A stretch of DNA of 6,551 nucleotides from CAZJBP01 sp964544115 (GCA_964544115.1 CAZJBP010000194.1:1-6551), one strand, 5' to 3'; shown: positions 1 to 6,007, counted from the first letter of the stretch. Notes: a model not told the origin generated them from the sequence alone. Numbers and translations are program-made.

Positions 1-56
1 CGCCGGACCGGAGGGGCCGCCCCAGAGGGCCAAGTCAGTGAAACGAGGATGCGCCG
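1..56. other. Sequence downstream of prmC, no gene seen
   Basis: These bases follow the prmC stop codon in the minus direction. They hold one copy of a 17-bp motif (39-55) that recurs at 6474-6490, and a weak GGGG/CCCC hairpin (13-16 with 20-23) without a T-run. I see no convincing terminator or start of another gene, so the 3' end of the prmC transcript cannot be placed inside the window. Confidence 0.5.
39..55. repeat. Copy 1 of a 17-bp exact direct repeat
   Basis: TGAAACGAGGATGCGCC occurs here, two bases beyond the prmC stop codon, and again at 6474-6490 in the same orientation. The flanks differ, so the shared unit is short. An exact 17-mer match is not expected by chance in a window this small. 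This suggests a dispersed intergenic motif, but only two copies are visible and no function is evident. Confidence 0.6.
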
Positions 57-929
57 TCACCCGGCGGGGAGTCGCGCTTCCGCGATGCGGTCATGGCCGG
101 CGATGTCGGGAAGGATGCGCCCGGGGTCGAAGCCAGCCTCGGTCAGCAGCCGCAGCACGGCGGGGCCCTGCGTCGCGCCGATTTCCAGGAAGATCCAGCC
201 CCCGGGACGGAGCGCCATGGCGGAGTCCGCGATAATAGTTGCCAGCACGTCGAGGCCCTGCGGTCCGCCGTCGAGCGCCTGCCGTGGCTCGTGCTCGCGG
301 ATATGCCGCGGAAGCCCGTCCACGTCCGCGGAGGAGATGTAGGGCGGGTTCGAGACCACCGCGGCGAGAGACTCCGGCTCCACCGCATCCGCCAGTTCGC
401 CGTGCGCAAACGCCATGCGACCGGCCGCTCCAAGGGCCTCCGCGTTCTCGCGCGCCAGCGCCAGGGCGTCTTCGCTGGTATCCAGCGCCACGACGGCCGC
501 CAGGGGTCGCGCAAGGGCGAGGCTGATGGCGATGCAGCCGGACCCCGTTCCGACATCGGCCACCACCGGCGCGGGGCCGGCCCACAGTTCGCGGCAGGCC
601 AGCACGCGGGCGACGAGCTCCTCGGTCTCCGGCCGCGGAATCAGCGCGCGCCGGTCGACCTTGAACGTGTGGTCCATGAACGGCCACTGCCCGACGATGT
701 ACTGCACGGGCTCGCCGTCGGCCGCCCGTTTGAGCGCGCGGCGCATGGCCTCGGCGCGCGGCTCGCTGAGAAGCTCCGAGGCGCGGGTGTGCAGGACCAG
801 CCGGCCGCACCCCAGCAGCCGGGCCAGCAGGTGCTCCACGACCAGGCGCGGCTCCTCAACCTGCGCCCGGCGCAGGTACGCCTCGCCCGTCTGGAGGACG
901 ACACCGATGGTGGGGGGTGTGGCGCTCAT
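57..929 (-). CDS. prmC: Peptide chain release factor N5-glutamine methyltransferase (PrmC/HemK)
   Basis: PrmC is a cytoplasmic SAM-dependent methyltransferase that methylates the glutamine of the GGQ motif of class I release factors, raising termination efficiency. The 290-residue product is full length for the family. A helical N-terminal release-factor-binding domain (about 1-85) ends in the family signature PVQYIVGQWPF (74-84). The Rossmann catalytic domain follows, with PRPETEEL (98-105), SAM-binding motif I DVGTGSGCIAI (125-135), the acidic LD at 149-150, and the catalytic NPPY at 194-197 that holds the substrate glutamine amide. The ATG start at 929 gives the usual N-terminal length; no clear Shine-Dalgarno precedes it. 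It lies 64 bp after prfA on the same strand, so the enzyme is encoded next to its substrate and is probably co-transcribed with it. The old name HemK reflects an abandoned heme-biosynthesis assignment. Confidence 0.96.
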   Translation of the reverse strand: MSATPPTIGVVLQTGEAYLRRAQVEEPRLVVEHLLARLLGCGRLVLHTRASELLSEPRAEAMRRALKRAADGEPVQYIVGQWPFMDHTFKVDRRALIPRPETEELVARVLACRELWAGPAPVVADVGTGSGCIAISLALARPLAAVVALDTSEDALALARENAEALGAAGRMAFAHGELADAVEPESLAAVVSNPPYISSADVDGLPRHIREHEPRQALDGGPQGLDVLATIIADSAMALRPGGWIFLEIGATQGPAVLRLLTEAGFDPGRILPDIAGHDRIAEARLPAG

Positions 930-957
930 GGGTGCGTTGGCCCGGGATGCCCCGCGT

Positions 958-974
958 CAATCGACAATCGACAA
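958..974. repeat. 7-bp tandem repeat (CAATCGA) between prfA and prmC
   Basis: CAATCGA occurs twice head to tail (958-964 and 965-971), followed by a third partial CAA. It fills part of the 64-bp gap between the prfA stop and the prmC start. No promoter or terminator hairpin is evident here, so it looks like simple intergenic repeat sequence. It is lower in GC than the genes on either side. Confidence 0.5.
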
Positions 975-993
975 CTGAAGATCGCTCTACGCA

Positions 994-2088
994 TCAACCC
1001 CCCGCGGCCATTCGCGCCGTTTCGGCCTGCAGGCGTTGCTCGATATCCTGGTCGCGCAGGGCCGTGACGAGCGGGTCGAGGTCGCCCTCGATGAGGCGGT
1101 CGAGGCTGTAGAGCGTCAGGCCGATGCGGTGGTCGGTCAGGCGGTTCTGCGGGAAGTTGTACGTCCGGATCCGGTCGCTGCGGTCGCCGGACTTGATCAG
1201 CGAGCGCCTCCGGTCGCCCATGCGTTCGGCATCCTCGCTGCGGCGGCGGTCGAGCAGCCTGGCCTTCAGCACGGACATGGCGCGGTCCTTGTTGCGGTGC
1301 TGGGATTTCTCGTCCTGGCATTGCACGACCAGCCCCGTGGGCAGGTGGGTGATGCGGATGGCCGAATCGGTCCGGTTGACGTGCTGCCCGCCCGCCCCGC
1401 TGGCGCGGAACGTGTCCACGCGCAGCTCCTCGGGCTTGATCTCGATGTCGTCCTGCGGCTCCGCCTCGGGAAAGACGGCCACGGTGGCCGCCGACGTGTG
1501 GATGCGGCCCGCGGCCTCGGTGGCGGGAACGCGCTGCACGCGGTGCACGCCGCTCTCGTACTGCATCCAGTCGTAGGCGCCGTCGCCGTCGACGGCGGCG
1601 ATGACCTCCTTGAACCCGCCCAGTTCGCTCGGGCTGGAGTCGATGATGCGCATCTTCCACCCCCGGGAATCCGCGAACCGGCTGTACATCCGGTAGAGGT
1701 CGGCGGCGAACAGGCCCGCTTCGTCCCCGCCGGTGCCGGCGCGGATCTCCAGCAGGGCGCTGCGGCCGGCGGCCGGGTCGGGCGGCAGCAGGGCGATCAT
1801 CAGGGCGCGTTCCGCGGTCGGCAGGGCCGCCTCGATCTCGGCGAGTTCGGCGTGGGCCATGTCGGCCAGCTCCGAGTCCCCGTCCTCCAGGAGCAGGCGG
1901 CTCTCGTCCATCCGGCGCAGCATGTCCAGAACCGCCTCGGCCTGGCCCTCGACCTTCTTCAGCGCCGAGTGCTCCATGAGCAGTCGGCGGTAGCGGTTGG
2001 AATCGGCGGCGGCGCCGGGCTGGGACAGGGCCTGCTCGATCTCCGGCAGCCGGGCGAGAATCCTGCGGATGTGTGCGCGGTCAATCAT
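994..2088 (-). CDS. prfA: Peptide chain release factor 1 (RF1)
   Basis: RF1 recognises UAA and UAG in the ribosomal A site and triggers hydrolysis of peptidyl-tRNA. The 364-residue product has the normal length. A helical N-terminal domain (about 1-105) is followed by the conserved RAGTGGDEA stretch (116-124). The PAT tripeptide at 188-190, within VQRVPATEAAGRIHTSA, is the stop-codon-reading motif that separates RF1 from RF2 (SPF). GAGGQHVN at 231-238 carries the catalytic GGQ, with the glutamine at 235, the same number as in E. coli RF1. SGDRSDRIRTYNFPQ (300-314) is the conserved C-terminal block. The ATG at 2088 gives the expected N-terminus; the Shine-Dalgarno is weak. prmC follows 64 bp downstream and its product methylates Gln235. 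A strong terminator lies upstream, between rpmE and this gene, so prfA and prmC may need their own promoter, which I could not identify. Confidence 0.98.
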   Translation of the reverse strand: MIDRAHIRRILARLPEIEQALSQPGAAADSNRYRRLLMEHSALKKVEGQAEAVLDMLRRMDESRLLLEDGDSELADMAHAELAEIEAALPTAERALMIALLPPDPAAGRSALLEIRAGTGGDEAGLFAADLYRMYSRFADSRGWKMRIIDSSPSELGGFKEVIAAVDGDGAYDWMQYESGVHRVQRVPATEAAGRIHTSAATVAVFPEAEPQDDIEIKPEELRVDTFRASGAGGQHVNRTDSAIRITHLPTGLVVQCQDEKSQHRNKDRAMSVLKARLLDRRRSEDAERMGDRRRSLIKSGDRSDRIRTYNFPQNRLTDHRIGLTLYSLDRLIEGDLDPLVTALRDQDIEQRLQAETARMAAGG

Positions 2089-2160
2089 GACGCGGGCCCG
2101 CCGCTCGTTGTTTCGGGTTTCCGTCGCGGGCGCGGCTCGCGGCGGACGCCGGCCGGACGC

Positions 2161-2196
2161 AAAAAGGGCCAGAGCGGCATCTTGCCGGCCTGGCCC
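2161..2196 (-). terminator. Rho-independent terminator after rpmE
   Basis: Read on the minus strand, GGGCCAG (2196-2190) pairs with CTGGCCC (2172-2166) in 7 bp. A 2x2 internal loop follows, then a second 5-bp stem CGGCA/TGCCG closing a three-base loop (AGA). Five T residues follow at once (2165-2161). A GC-rich stem plus T-run, 15 bp after the rpmE stop, is a textbook intrinsic terminator. It should end rpmE, and any dnaA-rpmE read-through, before prfA. Confidence 0.85.
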
Positions 2197-2211
2197 CTGC
2201 GTTCGCCGTCG

Positions 2212-2415
2212 CTATTTCTTCGCGGCGTAGCGCTTGCGGAACAGCTCCACGCGCCCTTCGGCGTCCCGGAAGGCCGACTGCCCCGTGAAGAACGGGTGGC
2301 AGGCCGAACACGTGTTGACGTGCATTTCCTTCTCGGTGGAGCGGGTCTTGATGACATTCCCGCAGGCGCAGATCACCTGGGCGTCGCCGTATTGGGGATG
2401 AAGGTCTTTATTCAT
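2212..2415 (-). CDS. rpmE: 50S ribosomal protein L31 (zinc-binding type)
   Basis: L31 is a small protein of the large ribosomal subunit that helps bridge the two subunits. The 67-residue product starts MNKDLHPQY, the expected N-terminus. It carries the four zinc-ligand cysteines of the C+ type: Cys16 and Cys18 (CACGN), then Cys36 and Cys39 (CSACHPFFTG). The conserved HPFFTG motif is at 40-45 and the product ends in a basic tail. The frame stays open upstream to 2457, but the ATG at 2415 fits the family and has AAGGG (2426-2430) about 10 bases before it. The gene lies 61 bp after dnaA, has a plausible promoter in that gap and a strong terminator after its TAG stop, so it can form a single-gene transcript. 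In many bacteria the zinc form is replaced by a cysteine-free paralogue under zinc limitation; none is visible here. Confidence 0.97.
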   Translation of the reverse strand: MNKDLHPQYGDAQVICACGNVIKTRSTEKEMHVNTCSACHPFFTGQSAFRDAEGRVELFRKRYAAKK

Positions 2416-2444
2416 GGCGTCTAATCCCTTCGGAAAAGGCAGAG

Positions 2445-2473
2445 ACTGTACCTGCACAGGGCGTGAACCTCAA
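2445..2473 (-). promoter_or_regulatory. Possible sigma-70-type promoter for rpmE
   Basis: On the minus strand TTGAGG (2473-2468) and TACAGT (2450-2445) are separated by exactly 17 bases. Each matches the housekeeping -35 and -10 consensus at 4 of 6 positions. Transcription would start near 2438, giving a leader of about 20 bases that includes the rpmE ribosome-binding site. It sits directly after the dnaA stop. Partial matches are common, so this is tentative. Confidence 0.35.
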
Positions 2474-2476
2474 GGC

Positions 2477-3853
2477 CTATTTTTCAATCCCCGCGAGCGG
2501 CTTTCCGAGCTTCTGGGCGATGACCGTCACGTTCTGTTTGATGTCCGGGTCGACGTCCATGCGGTTGCCGACTGCGCGGTAGGCGTGCAGAACCGTGGCG
2601 TGCGTTTTGCCGAACGAGTTCGCGATGTCCGGCAGGGAGGCGTTGGTCATGCGACGGCACAGGTACATGGCGATCTGCCGCGGCATGGCGACGGACCGGT
2701 GGCGGTGCTTGCTGGACATGTCCGACAGCCGGATGTCGAAGTGCTCGGCCACGGCGCGCTGGATGCTCTCGAAGCTCAGGTCGGCCACCGGCTCCTGTTC
2801 CAGCGTGTCGCGCAGCAGGTACTGGAGGGCCTCCAGCGTCATCTCGCGGCCCGTGAGCGAGGCGTACGAGACCGCCCGCACCAGCGCGCCCTCGAGACGG
2901 CGCACGTTGGAGCGGATGTTCTCGGCGATGAACTGGATCAGCTCGTCCGGCATGACGACGTGCGCCTGGTCCATCTTGTTGCGCAGGATCGCCACGCGCG
3001 TCTCCAGGTCCGGCATCTCCAGCTCGGACACCAGGCCCCACTCGAAGCGCGACACCAGCCTCTGCTCCAGGCCGGCGATCTCGCTGGCGGGCCGGTCGCT
3101 GGTCATGACGATCTGCTTGTGCGCGTCGAAGAGCGAGTTGAACGTGTGGAAGAACTCCTCCTGCATCCGCTCCTTGCGGCCCAGGAAGTGGATGTCGTCG
3201 ATCAGGAGGACGTCGGCGCTGCGGTACTTCTTCCGGAACTCGGTCAGGCGGCGCTCCTGCAGCGCGGCGATGTACTCGTTCACGAAGACTTCGCAGGTCA
3301 CGTAGCAGACGTTGGCCCGCACGGTCTGCGCCGTGTGGTGGCCGATCGCCTGCATGAGGTGCGTTTTCCCGAGGCCGACCCCGCCGTAGATGAACAGCGG
3401 GTTGTAGGCGCGCGCCGGCGCCTGCGCCACGGCCTGCGAGGCGGCATAGGCGAAGTTGTTGGAGGGCCCGACGATGAAGCTGTCAAACGTGAAGCGCGCG
3501 TTCAGCGACGGCTTCGGCGCGGTCATCCGCGTCAGCTTCTCCCGCAGCGTGCGTCCCACGCGCCGCGGGGCGGACATCTCGACCGCGGGCTCCTGCTGGC
3601 GCGGGCTGACCGTGAACGTGATCCGCGGGGACTCGCCCAGCACGGCGGCCAGCGCGTTCTGGATCAGGGGGAGGTAGTTCTCCTCCAGCCAGGTCTGGTA
3701 GAAATCGTTGTCGACGGCCAGGACGAGCTCGCCGTCATGCAGCGAGACCGCCCGGATGACCTCGATCCAGCGGGAATACACGTCCGGGTGGAGGATGTCG
3801 CACAGGTTGCGGCACGCCTTCTTCCAGACGTCCTCAGCATGTAATTCCTTCAC
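2477..3853 (-). CDS. dnaA: Chromosomal replication initiator protein DnaA
   Basis: DnaA binds DnaA boxes at oriC, forms an ATP-dependent filament, melts the origin and recruits helicase. From the GTG at 3853 the product has 458 residues, normal for the family. Domain I (about 1-80) mediates self and helicase contacts; a short linker follows. The AAA+ domain shows Walker A GGVGLGKT (157-164), Walker B VLLIDD (215-220), sensor 1 TSDRP (251-255), the arginine-finger SRF (Arg269) and sensor 2 NVRRLEG (Arg318). Domain IV (about 375-458) carries the helix-turn-helix signature LPDIANSFGKTHATVLHAY (407-425). I chose this GTG because GGGGG (3860-3864) lies six bases before it and domain I homology begins there; an in-frame GTG at 3940 would add 29 residues that do not look conserved. 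DnaA boxes lie upstream, so autoregulation is plausible. The recognition-helix loop is one residue shorter than in E. coli. Confidence 0.98.
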   Translation of the reverse strand: MKELHAEDVWKKACRNLCDILHPDVYSRWIEVIRAVSLHDGELVLAVDNDFYQTWLEENYLPLIQNALAAVLGESPRITFTVSPRQQEPAVEMSAPRRVGRTLREKLTRMTAPKPSLNARFTFDSFIVGPSNNFAYAASQAVAQAPARAYNPLFIYGGVGLGKTHLMQAIGHHTAQTVRANVCYVTCEVFVNEYIAALQERRLTEFRKKYRSADVLLIDDIHFLGRKERMQEEFFHTFNSLFDAHKQIVMTSDRPASEIAGLEQRLVSRFEWGLVSELEMPDLETRVAILRNKMDQAHVVMPDELIQFIAENIRSNVRRLEGALVRAVSYASLTGREMTLEALQYLLRDTLEQEPVADLSFESIQRAVAEHFDIRLSDMSSKHRHRSVAMPRQIAMYLCRRMTNASLPDIANSFGKTHATVLHAYRAVGNRMDVDPDIKQNVTVIAQKLGKPLAGIEK

Positions 3854-3969
3854 AGTATGCCCCCAAACTGCCGGCGGAGATTGACGCAACGCACCCGTAA
3901 GTCGGGCTGAATTTCCGTGACAAAATCGGCTCCAGTTCACACCATGATGCCGGCTTTAACAAGCAGAAA

Positions 3970-3978
3970 GTATCCACG
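3970..3978 (+). promoter_or_regulatory. Weak DnaA box
   Basis: GTATCCACG matches TTATCCACA at 7 of 9 positions, with differences only at the two ends. It has the same orientation as the perfect box that starts 22 bp further on, about two helical turns away. A weak site of this kind could be filled by ATP-DnaA after the strong box is bound. Confidence 0.5.
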
Positions 3979-3991
3979 AGTTGTGAACAGG

Positions 3992-4000
3992 TTATCCACA
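3992..4000 (+). promoter_or_regulatory. Perfect DnaA box 1
   Basis: TTATCCACA matches the DnaA-box consensus exactly. It lies 139 bp upstream of the chosen dnaA start and 81 bp before the start of the divergent M24 gene, so binding here could affect initiation and transcription in both directions. Confidence 0.85.
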
Positions 4001-4080
4001 GGCCCGCGCGCACCGAAAGACCCCCGTATTCATGGGTCGCGAGGGCTTTTCGAGGGCGGAAAACATCCGAAAGGTGCCCC

Positions 4081-5205
4081 ATGAAGTTATCCACAGGCAC
4101 GATCCTGATGATCGGGGCGTCGGCGGACTGTCCGGACCTGGAGTACGCGACGGGGTTCCGGGCCCACGACCCGGTGATCGGCGCGGTCGGCGTCGACTGG
4201 CGCGCGGTGGTGGTGCCGGATCTGGAGTATGGCCGCGCGCGCCTGCAGGGGCGGGCCGGGCTGGAGGTGTGGACGCCGCGGGCGCTGGGGCTGCGCGGCC
4301 GGGGCGCGCGGGACATGGCGTCGTGGGCGCTGCGGCTTCTGCGCCGTCACGGCGTGCGATCCGCGTGTGTCCCCTCGACGTTCCCGCTCGCATCGGCGCG
4401 GCGCCTGGAGCGCGCCGGCGTGCCGCTGCGTGTGGCGGCCGGGCCGCTGTTTCCCGAGCGGTCGCGCAAGCGGCCCGACGAGGTGCTCCGCATCGCCGAA
4501 TCGCAGCGGGCGGCCGTTCGGGCGGTGCGGGCCGCGATCGAGCTGATCGGGGAGTCGGCGCCGGGGCGTGACGGCCTCCTGCACCTGCGGCGCAGGCCCC
4601 TGACGTCGGAGGACGTCAAGCGGCGCATCGCCGCCGTGCTGCTCGAGAGCCGGTGCTTCTGCCGCGACACCATCGTGGCCGGCGGGCCGCAGTCGGCCGA
4701 GCCGCACGAGGCGGGCCACGGCCCGCTGCCGGCCGGCCAGCCCATCGTCATCGACGTCTTTCCCCAGCACCTTGAGCACGGGTACTGGGGCGACATCACG
4801 CGGACCGTGGTGCGCGGGCCGTGTTCGCCGAGGCTGCGGCAGATGTTCCGCGCCGTGCAGGCGGCGCAGCGGGAAGCGCTGAAGGCCGTCAAGGCCGGCG
4901 TCAGCGGGGCCACGGTCCATCGGCGCGCGGCGGACACGCTGCGGCAGCGCGGGTTCGACACCGGCGTGGTCGACGGCCGGCCCGTCGGCTTCATCCACGG
5001 CACGGGCCACGGGGTCGGCCTGTGCGTGCACGAGGCGCCGCGCGTGTCCCTGGCCGCGGAGCGGCTGCGCGCCGGGCACGTCGTCACCATCGAGCCGGGC
5101 CTGTACTATCCCGAGCTGGGCGGGATCCGCATCGAGGACACCGTGCTGGTGACGGCGGACGGCTACCGCAGGCTGGCGGCGTGCGAGGTGCGGTTCGAGG
5201 CCTGA
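4081..5205 (+). CDS. M24-family metallopeptidase (Xaa-Pro aminopeptidase-like)
   Basis: M24 enzymes have the pita-bread fold and use two metal ions to remove N-terminal residues, often before proline, in the cytoplasm. The 374-residue product has a degenerate creatinase-like N-terminal domain (about 1-145) and a complete catalytic domain. All five metal ligands are present: Asp225, Asp238 (GDITRT), His310 (GTGHGVG), Glu338 (TIEPGLY) and Glu352 (GIRIEDTVLV). His306 and the HEAP block (317-320) also fit the active site. The ATG at 4081 has AAAGG six bases upstream; the next in-frame ATG (4108) has no such site. The two aspartates are separated by 12 residues (DVFPQHLEHGYWGD), where E. coli PepP has 10. 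No signal peptide is seen. Codons 3-5 contain a perfect DnaA box, so the gene starts inside the putative origin. The exact substrate (Xaa-Pro peptides, dipeptides or other) cannot be told; methionine aminopeptidase is unlikely because of the N-terminal domain. Confidence 0.88.
   Translation: MKLSTGTILMIGASADCPDLEYATGFRAHDPVIGAVGVDWRAVVVPDLEYGRARLQGRAGLEVWTPRALGLRGRGARDMASWALRLLRRHGVRSACVPSTFPLASARRLERAGVPLRVAAGPLFPERSRKRPDEVLRIAESQRAAVRAVRAAIELIGESAPGRDGLLHLRRRPLTSEDVKRRIAAVLLESRCFCRDTIVAGGPQSAEPHEAGHGPLPAGQPIVIDVFPQHLEHGYWGDITRTVVRGPCSPRLRQMFRAVQAAQREALKAVKAGVSGATVHRRAADTLRQRGFDTGVVDGRPVGFIHGTGHGVGLCVHEAPRVSLAAERLRAGHVVTIEPGLYYPELGGIRIEDTVLVTADGYRRLAACEVRFEA
4087..4095 (+). promoter_or_regulatory. 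Perfect DnaA box 2, inside the M24 coding start
   Basis: A second exact TTATCCACA covers codons 3 to 5 of the M24 gene (Leu-Ser-Thr), six bases after its ATG. It shares 13 identical bases with box 1 and starts 95 bp from it. DnaA bound here would cover the start region of the gene and could repress it. Confidence 0.8.
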
Positions 5206-5211
5206 GCGCGC

Positions 5212-5236
5212 TGTCGCAATAAAGCGGGCGGCGACA
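5212..5236. other. Small inverted repeat after the M24 gene
   Basis: TGTCGC (5212-5217) and GCGACA (5231-5236) are perfect 6-bp arms around a 13-base loop. The hairpin starts seven bases after the M24 stop codon but has no T-run after it, so it does not meet the usual terminator pattern. It may stabilise the 3' end of the transcript or be chance. Confidence 0.25.
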
Positions 5237-5288
5237 TCGTTATCCCCTTGTCGGCAGCGCAAGGAAGGGCCGGCAGCAGGACAACCAG

Positions 5289-5295
5289 AAGGAGG
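5289..5295 (+). promoter_or_regulatory. Strong Shine-Dalgarno that decides the start of the exported protein gene
   Basis: AAGGAGG lies six bases before the ATG at 5302. It is nearly the full anti-Shine-Dalgarno complement and is much stronger than the sites before dnaA, prfA or prmC. It fixes the start over the in-frame upstream TTG at 5248, and the protein then begins with a clean signal peptide. Confidence 0.85.
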
Positions 5296-5301
5296 CGCGT
5301 G

Positions 5302-5961
5302 ATGAAGAGGGCATACGGAGTGTGGGGTGTGGCGGCCGCGGCGGCGATCGCCGTGTCGGCTGTGTCGGCCGTGGCGCAGGAGGACGCGCCGCGGCGGGAG
5401 CAGCGCAAGGAGCGCCCGCAGCAGGCGGCGGGAGCGGAGCGCCGCGGGGCGATGGCCGGCGGCATGCAGCGCGGCGGCGGCATGCAGGGCGCGATGGGCC
5501 GGGAAACCATGCTGGCCCACTTTGTCAGCAACCCCAAGACCGCCCAGCGGCTGGGCCTGACCAGCAACCAGGTGGCCGCCCTCAGCGAGAAGCTCGACGC
5601 CATCCAGAAGCAGAAGGTCCAGGTGCGCGCCGAGCTGGAGATCGCCGGCATGGAGCAGGCGAAGCTTCTGGCCGCCGAGAAGGTGGACGAGGCGGCGATC
5701 ATGGCCGCCGTGGAGAAGACCGGGTCCGCGCACACGCGCCTGGCGAAGCTCGAGATTCAGCCGATCATCGAGCTCAAGAAGGTCCTGACGCCGGCGCAGG
5801 TCGCGATGGCCAAGGACATGGTGCGGGAGCGCCTGCGCGATCGCATGGCCGCCGAAGGCGAGGCGGATGCCGCCGGGCCGCGGAGCGGAAAGGCGGAAGG
5901 GGATCGCGGGCCGATGGCGCCGCCGGAGCCGCCGCCCGCGCCGGAGGGCGAGGGCCAGTAA
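5302..5961 (+). CDS. Exported LTXXQ-motif (Spy/CpxP-like) protein
   Basis: The 219-residue product begins with a Sec signal peptide: basic Lys2-Arg3, a hydrophobic Ala/Val core (about 8-22) and a cleavage site after Ala23-Val24-Ala25. The mature N-terminus (26-48) is charged and rich in Arg, Gln and Glu. A Gly/Met-rich stretch follows (49-70; Met51, 55, 61, 65, 70). A helical, charged domain (about 72-185) has two LTxxQ motifs: LTSNQ at 86-90 and LTPAQ at 162-166. This arrangement is typical of the Spy/CpxP/ZraP group of periplasmic chaperones and metal or envelope-stress proteins. The C-terminal tail (about 185-219) is acidic and proline-rich and probably disordered. No cysteine or lipobox is seen, so it should be soluble in the periplasm. 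The match rests on pattern and helix layout, and a specific role in metal binding or folding is inference. It follows the M24 gene by 96 bp with no obvious functional link. Confidence 0.75.
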   Translation: MKRAYGVWGVAAAAAIAVSAVSAVAQEDAPRREQRKERPQQAAGAERRGAMAGGMQRGGGMQGAMGRETMLAHFVSNPKTAQRLGLTSNQVAALSEKLDAIQKQKVQVRAELEIAGMEQAKLLAAEKVDEAAIMAAVEKTGSAHTRLAKLEIQPIIELKKVLTPAQVAMAKDMVRERLRDRMAAEGEADAAGPRSGKAEGDRGPMAPPEPPPAPEGEGQ

Positions 5962-6007
5962 CGGATCCGAATGTCGGGCCCGCTGCCTGCGGCTCCGATG
6001 GTGTCCG

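Larger units (their letters stand above)
3854..4095. other. Candidate chromosomal replication origin (oriC)
   Basis: This region separates the divergent dnaA and M24 genes. It contains two perfect 9-mer DnaA boxes (3992-4000 and 4087-4095) and one 7/9 match (3970-3978), all in the same orientation. Starts are 22 and 95 bp apart, close to two and nine helical turns, so the boxes would lie on one DNA face. The two perfect boxes share an extended 13-bp core, GTTATCCACAGGC. The stretch 3906-3975 is noticeably richer in A/T than the neighbouring genes and is the best place for an unwinding element, although no long A/T run is present. Position beside dnaA and divergence of the genes support the call. 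Fewer boxes are seen than in E. coli oriC, so this could instead be only the dnaA regulatory region. Confidence 0.65.

Noticed and set aside
13..23. GGGG/CCCC hairpin after prmC as a terminator
   Set aside because: A 4-bp stem with a 3-base loop and no T-run is too weak.
93..1067. 324-residue plus-strand open frame opposite prmC
   Set aside because: It is antisense to a gene with intact catalytic motifs and has no motif of its own.
1036..2424. 462-residue plus-strand open frame opposite prfA
   Set aside because: It is a shadow of prfA and the gap after it, with low-complexity Ala/Gly/Val/Arg-rich composition and no motif.
2414..3844. 476-residue plus-strand open frame opposite dnaA
   Set aside because: It mirrors dnaA codon bias, has no recognisable domain, and dnaA is certain.
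3900..3935. TTGTCA followed 17 bases later by TTACGG on the minus strand as the dnaA promoter
   Set aside because: The -35 match is good (5/6) but the -10 element is too far from TATAAT to support a call.
3854..3940. Upstream GTG start for dnaA adding 29 residues
   Set aside because: The extension shows no DnaA domain I features, and the GTG at 3853 has GGGGG at good spacing and gives the usual length.
3981..3989. TTGTGAACA as a reverse DnaA box
   Set aside because: Its reverse complement matches TTATCCACA at only about 4 of 9 positions.
5240..5248. TTATCCCCT as a further DnaA box
   Set aside because: It matches 7 of 9 but differs in the core at position 7, stands alone, and is over 1.1 kb from the origin cluster.
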